A stretch of 64,000 nt of DNA from Dipylidium caninum. Taxonomy: Eukaryota; Platyhelminthes; Cestoda; Cyclophyllidea; Dipylidiidae. The DNA is taken from contig QEYB01000841.1 of assembly GCA_017562135.1 (NCBI GenBank), positions 744,001 to 808,000 of the forward strand. The letters are read 5' to 3'. A program made the translations under genes and the position numbers. Shown piece after piece: positions 61,296 to 64,000 of the stretch. Every line of letters begins with the position of its first letter. Position 1 is the stretch's first letter. Below the pieces are notes generated by a model, which was given only the letters and a program-made list of their open reading frames with translations, ran no database searches and was not told where the DNA came from.

Positions 61296-62248
61296 TCGCG
61301 TTTGGCAACCAAGTGATTTCAGACTTTGTGGACAAATGAATTTCACACTTTCTTTTGTCTCATTAACATTACCGTTTGGACCGATACCTTTCATTTAGTA
61401 AAAAATAATGTCGTTTCGTTCCCTACTTTTGTTTTTATCCCATTTTGAAATGAAAAAACAATATGTGGACTTCAGACCTATTCTTACTGTATTATTTCCG
61501 GAAAGGCAGGAATGCATTACAGGTGAACTTGAAGTCTACTTGCCGTAGATGGGAGTGCAGCCTTGAAGACGGAAAAAAAGGCAACGTAGTCGTCAAAATC
61601 GGTTTGTCATATTTCAATGTGGTGATTTTTCACTAAAAAAAGCTCCACGATTTGGCCGACCGTCCAGTTAAAGACGACGAGGCCATTGTCGAAGCAGATC
61701 GTCAGAGGACAACAGGCCTGATGTTGCAGAGAAGCTCGGATTCGAATCGCATACATATATTGAAAGGCATATTGAAAAAGAAAACTCGGCTTGGTCAAGA
61801 AACTCAATCCACGGGTCCCTCACCAGCTTGAGGAAACTCATTTGGCGTAATGCCTTAGCACCGGAAAGGCAACGAAGACTAATTATTGGTGGCCAAAAGT
61901 GAATATTTTGGAACAGGTTTGATCGGAGGAGATTGTGGGTGGTGCAAGATGAACCACCAGCACAGAGATGAGGAAAAAAGATTCATCGCAAAAATGCTTA
62001 TGCTGTTGTTCTGGTGGGATTATGAGGGAATTCAGCACTTTGAAGGCTTATCAAACAAACAACGATCAAGTCGAAAGGGTACGTTCATCAACTTGTCAAA
62101 CTTGGCGATGAAATTCGAACAGAACCGCCAGGAGTGGCAACTCGAGAGGGTTTTGCAAAGACCCACACGTCTTTGGTCACTCGCTACAAAATTGTTGGAT
62201 CTGCGTTGGGTTGCGATGCGTTGACGAGTCCGCCATGCAACCGCTTGG
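61296..62248 (+). mobile_element. Mariner-like transposon, older copy, 3'-truncated
   Basis: This is a diverged relative of the 12468-13643 element. Its left end, with TTTGGCAACCAAGTGATTTC, corresponds to the mariner left repeat, and a TA lies just outside. Inside, broken frames encode the region before VKKLNPRVPHQLEETHLA (near 61790), LLFWWDYEGIQHFEGLSN (near 62000) and a THLWSLATKLLDL-like segment near 62165. It retains a trace of the HPPYSPDLA region missing from the other two copies, then stops abruptly at the junction with the next copy. Multiple stops and indels make it inactive. Confidence 0.8.
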
Positions 62249-63251
62249 TTGTGTGGTTTTGTCTTTATCCAAAATTTACAAAGGGAAGGACAAGACGTGC
62301 ACTTCAGACCTAAAATATGACATTATCTCCGAAAAAACATGGATGCATTGCAAACACGCAAGAAGTCCACTTGCCGTAAAAGGGAATGAAGTCTTGGAGA
62401 AAGAAAGGAAGAAAGAAAGAAAGAAAGGCAGTGTTGTTAAAAGTGGTTCCCCAGATTTCATTGTGGTGATTTTTCAGTGGAGACGACGACACCCACGTCG
62501 GTCGAGGCCATCGTGGAAGCAGATGGTCAGGGAATGTCTCAACACACGTGATGTTGCAGCGAAGCCATGTCAAGAAACTCGACCTGCGGATTCCTCACCA
62601 GCTCGCGGAAATTCATTTGGTGTAAGGTCTTATCTTCTGAAAGGCAACGAAGTTGATCCACCTCTGGAAAGACTGCTTGCTGACAACGAAAAGTGAGTGT
62701 TTTAAAAGAACGTCAATCGGAAGCGAGTGTGGCCGATGCAGGCTGAACCAGCTCAGGCCACAACAGAGACAGAGAATCGCCAAAACAGATTTTGCTGTCA
62801 GTCCGGTGGGAGTACGAAGGGATTCTGCACTCTGAAAGCTTACCGAACACGGAAACGGTCAAGTTCAGCGGGCACGTTCAACGACTCGTCAAACACAACG
62901 CTGCAATTCGGGCAAATCGGCCGGAAGTGGCAACTTGGAGGGGTGTTGTTTTGCACCATGAGAGTGCAAAGCTCCACACGTAGTTGGTCACTCGCTACAA
63001 AATTGTAGTCCTGACCTGCGTCTTCGAACTGCCATACATTTCGTCGTTCAGTGCAGAACTGCTTAAGCGGTAAAGTGTGTAATGACGCTGATGCTGTCGA
63101 ATGACACTTAATTCAGTCATTTGGTAACAATATTTAGAGATTTTAAGAAAACAGGATTATGATGCTCTCTGAAATATGATAAAAAAAGTCACCTAAAATT
63201 TCGGATTTTCATTCTTACTTGAAATGGGCGATCACTTCGTTGCCAATCCGC
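62249..63251 (+). mobile_element. Mariner-like transposon, copy 2, 5'-truncated
   Basis: This is nearly identical to 12603-13643, including the same stop codons and the same loss of the third catalytic region. It lacks the first 135 bp of copy 1, has a longer GAAA tract (62398-62428) and lacks 48 bp near the 3' end that in copy 1 encode the transposase C-terminus. The right terminal repeat is intact up to TTGCCAATCCGC, followed by TA. It is fused in the same orientation to the older copy at 61296-62248. Confidence 0.9.
62569..63130 (+). pseudogene. Degenerate mariner transposase (copy 2)
   Basis: It carries the same blocks as in copy 1: KKLDLRIPHQL, DNEK, LLSVRWEYEGILH and GVVLHHESAKLHT, with the same stops after LAEIHLV and HT. 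The DDD catalytic site is incomplete, and the C-terminal GQYIN segment is removed by the 48-bp deletion. Confidence 0.82.
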
Positions 63252-63253
63252 TA

Positions 63254-64000
63254 CATTCACTCTCAATTTAAACCGACTACCAAATTGTAAAACTTGCAAA
63301 TCGGGAACTATGTACACTTCACTCACAGGCATGCAGAATCACTTTCTCAAGTAGAATCTGGACAAAGTGTTGGCTCGACTGAAATCTTCACCTCCCAGCC
63401 ACTCGAACAATTTGATTATATTCCCGGCATTTCGTTGAGCATCGAGATGGCCGATGTTTCGGTGTGGTGGGATATCGTCAGTCCTCGTGTTCTCGAGTCG
63501 AGGGGCTGAGGAAAGGTGAATTGAGTCACGACGATGACTGTGAATACGCCACACTTCTGATTCACAACTGTCGCAAACGCAGAAGACGTCGCCGACATGC
63601 CGGAAGTCCGCTTGAGCACTCACACTCCTCTTCTCTCCTTTCACTCCCCGTTGTTAATGTAGTTTAGACTGCTCGAAAGCCTCCCAACTGGATGACCTCT
63701 TTAATGGAAGCGCTTGAAGAGTGTCTGTTGAAAGGGCTTTTCGTAGGACTGAAAACGGTAAACTATGAGAAGTCTTTTGAAGCCTCTCTGTTGGCGCAAC
63801 CAGTGGGACTACGCCTTGCCCAAAACATTCCAAAGTCGCAGTTCATTCTTTTTTGTTGAGTTCAGCAGAAGAGGGGGTTTAGAGGCACTCCCAGGCGACC
63901 ATGCTGACCAGCGGCTGGAAGAAGCTAGTGTGGACGGGAAAACGGCAACTCAAGTCGCCCAAAACTCACACGAGAAATTTTCCACGGCAAGTAGTCGTAA
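63254..64000. other. Window end, no supported gene
   Basis: Unique sequence after the mariner right end. A frame of 71 codons at 63294-63509 and a minus-strand frame at 63339-63644 have no recognised domain or GluN1 similarity. Confidence 0.55.

Noticed and set aside
1..64000. tRNA, rRNA, CRISPR arrays, bacterial operons
   Set aside because: No tRNA arm pattern, no rRNA-like conserved core, no regularly spaced direct repeats with spacers, and no dense gene layout were seen.
55115..64000. Further GRIN1 exons (pore, S2 lobe)
   Set aside because: No frame matches the pre-M1 linker, M1, the pore loop or the SYTANLAAF block; these must lie beyond the window.

Overview
The window looks like nuclear DNA of a parasitic flatworm, most likely a tapeworm. 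This is inferred from moderate GC content, very long non-coding stretches, a 32-bp micro-intron of the kind known from flatworm genes, decayed mariner DNA transposons and few recognisable retroelements. The species cannot be named from sequence alone, and no feature points to bacteria, plastid or mitochondrion.

Only two genes can be supported. The first is a plus-strand homologue of the NMDA receptor subunit GluN1 (GRIN1), of which two exons are visible: 463-592 and 54747-55114. Together they encode a continuous 166-residue piece of the extracellular S1 ligand-binding lobe. They keep the four loop cysteines, the [10 protein letters not shown] core and the P-x-T-x4-R glycine-binding motif. Their splice phases agree (phase 1/phase 1), so nearly the whole window is a single intron of about 54.15 kb that interrupts the ligand-binding domain. 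The rest of the gene lies outside the window on both sides.

The second gene lies inside that intron on the opposite strand (36221 down to 34033). It encodes a type I membrane protein with a signal peptide, about 12 leucine-rich repeats, one transmembrane helix and a basic stop-transfer stretch. The continuous frame ends at 596 aa. Removing a 32-bp GT-AG micro-intron instead fuses it in frame to a 128-residue Ser/Pro/Gln-rich tail that opens with a PPPY (WW-domain ligand) motif, giving 718 aa. Five CCAAT boxes in about 100 bp lie just upstream of its start codon.

The rest of the intron holds repeats. A duplicated block of about 840 bp at 5.2-6.0 and 8.5-9.35 kb has sharply uneven divergence. 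A nearly full-length dead mariner lies at 12.47-13.64 kb, and a head-to-tail chimera of two mariner copies at 61.3-63.25 kb, beyond the S1 exon. A Tc1-like scrap and a tandem duplication of about 0.6 kb lie just downstream of the LRR gene. Further tandem pairs lie at 48.9-49.7 kb and 58.9-59.5 kb. A GC-rich, microsatellite-dense block at 51.7-54.0 kb ends about 740 bp before the S1 acceptor. The other long stretches show no gene I can support.
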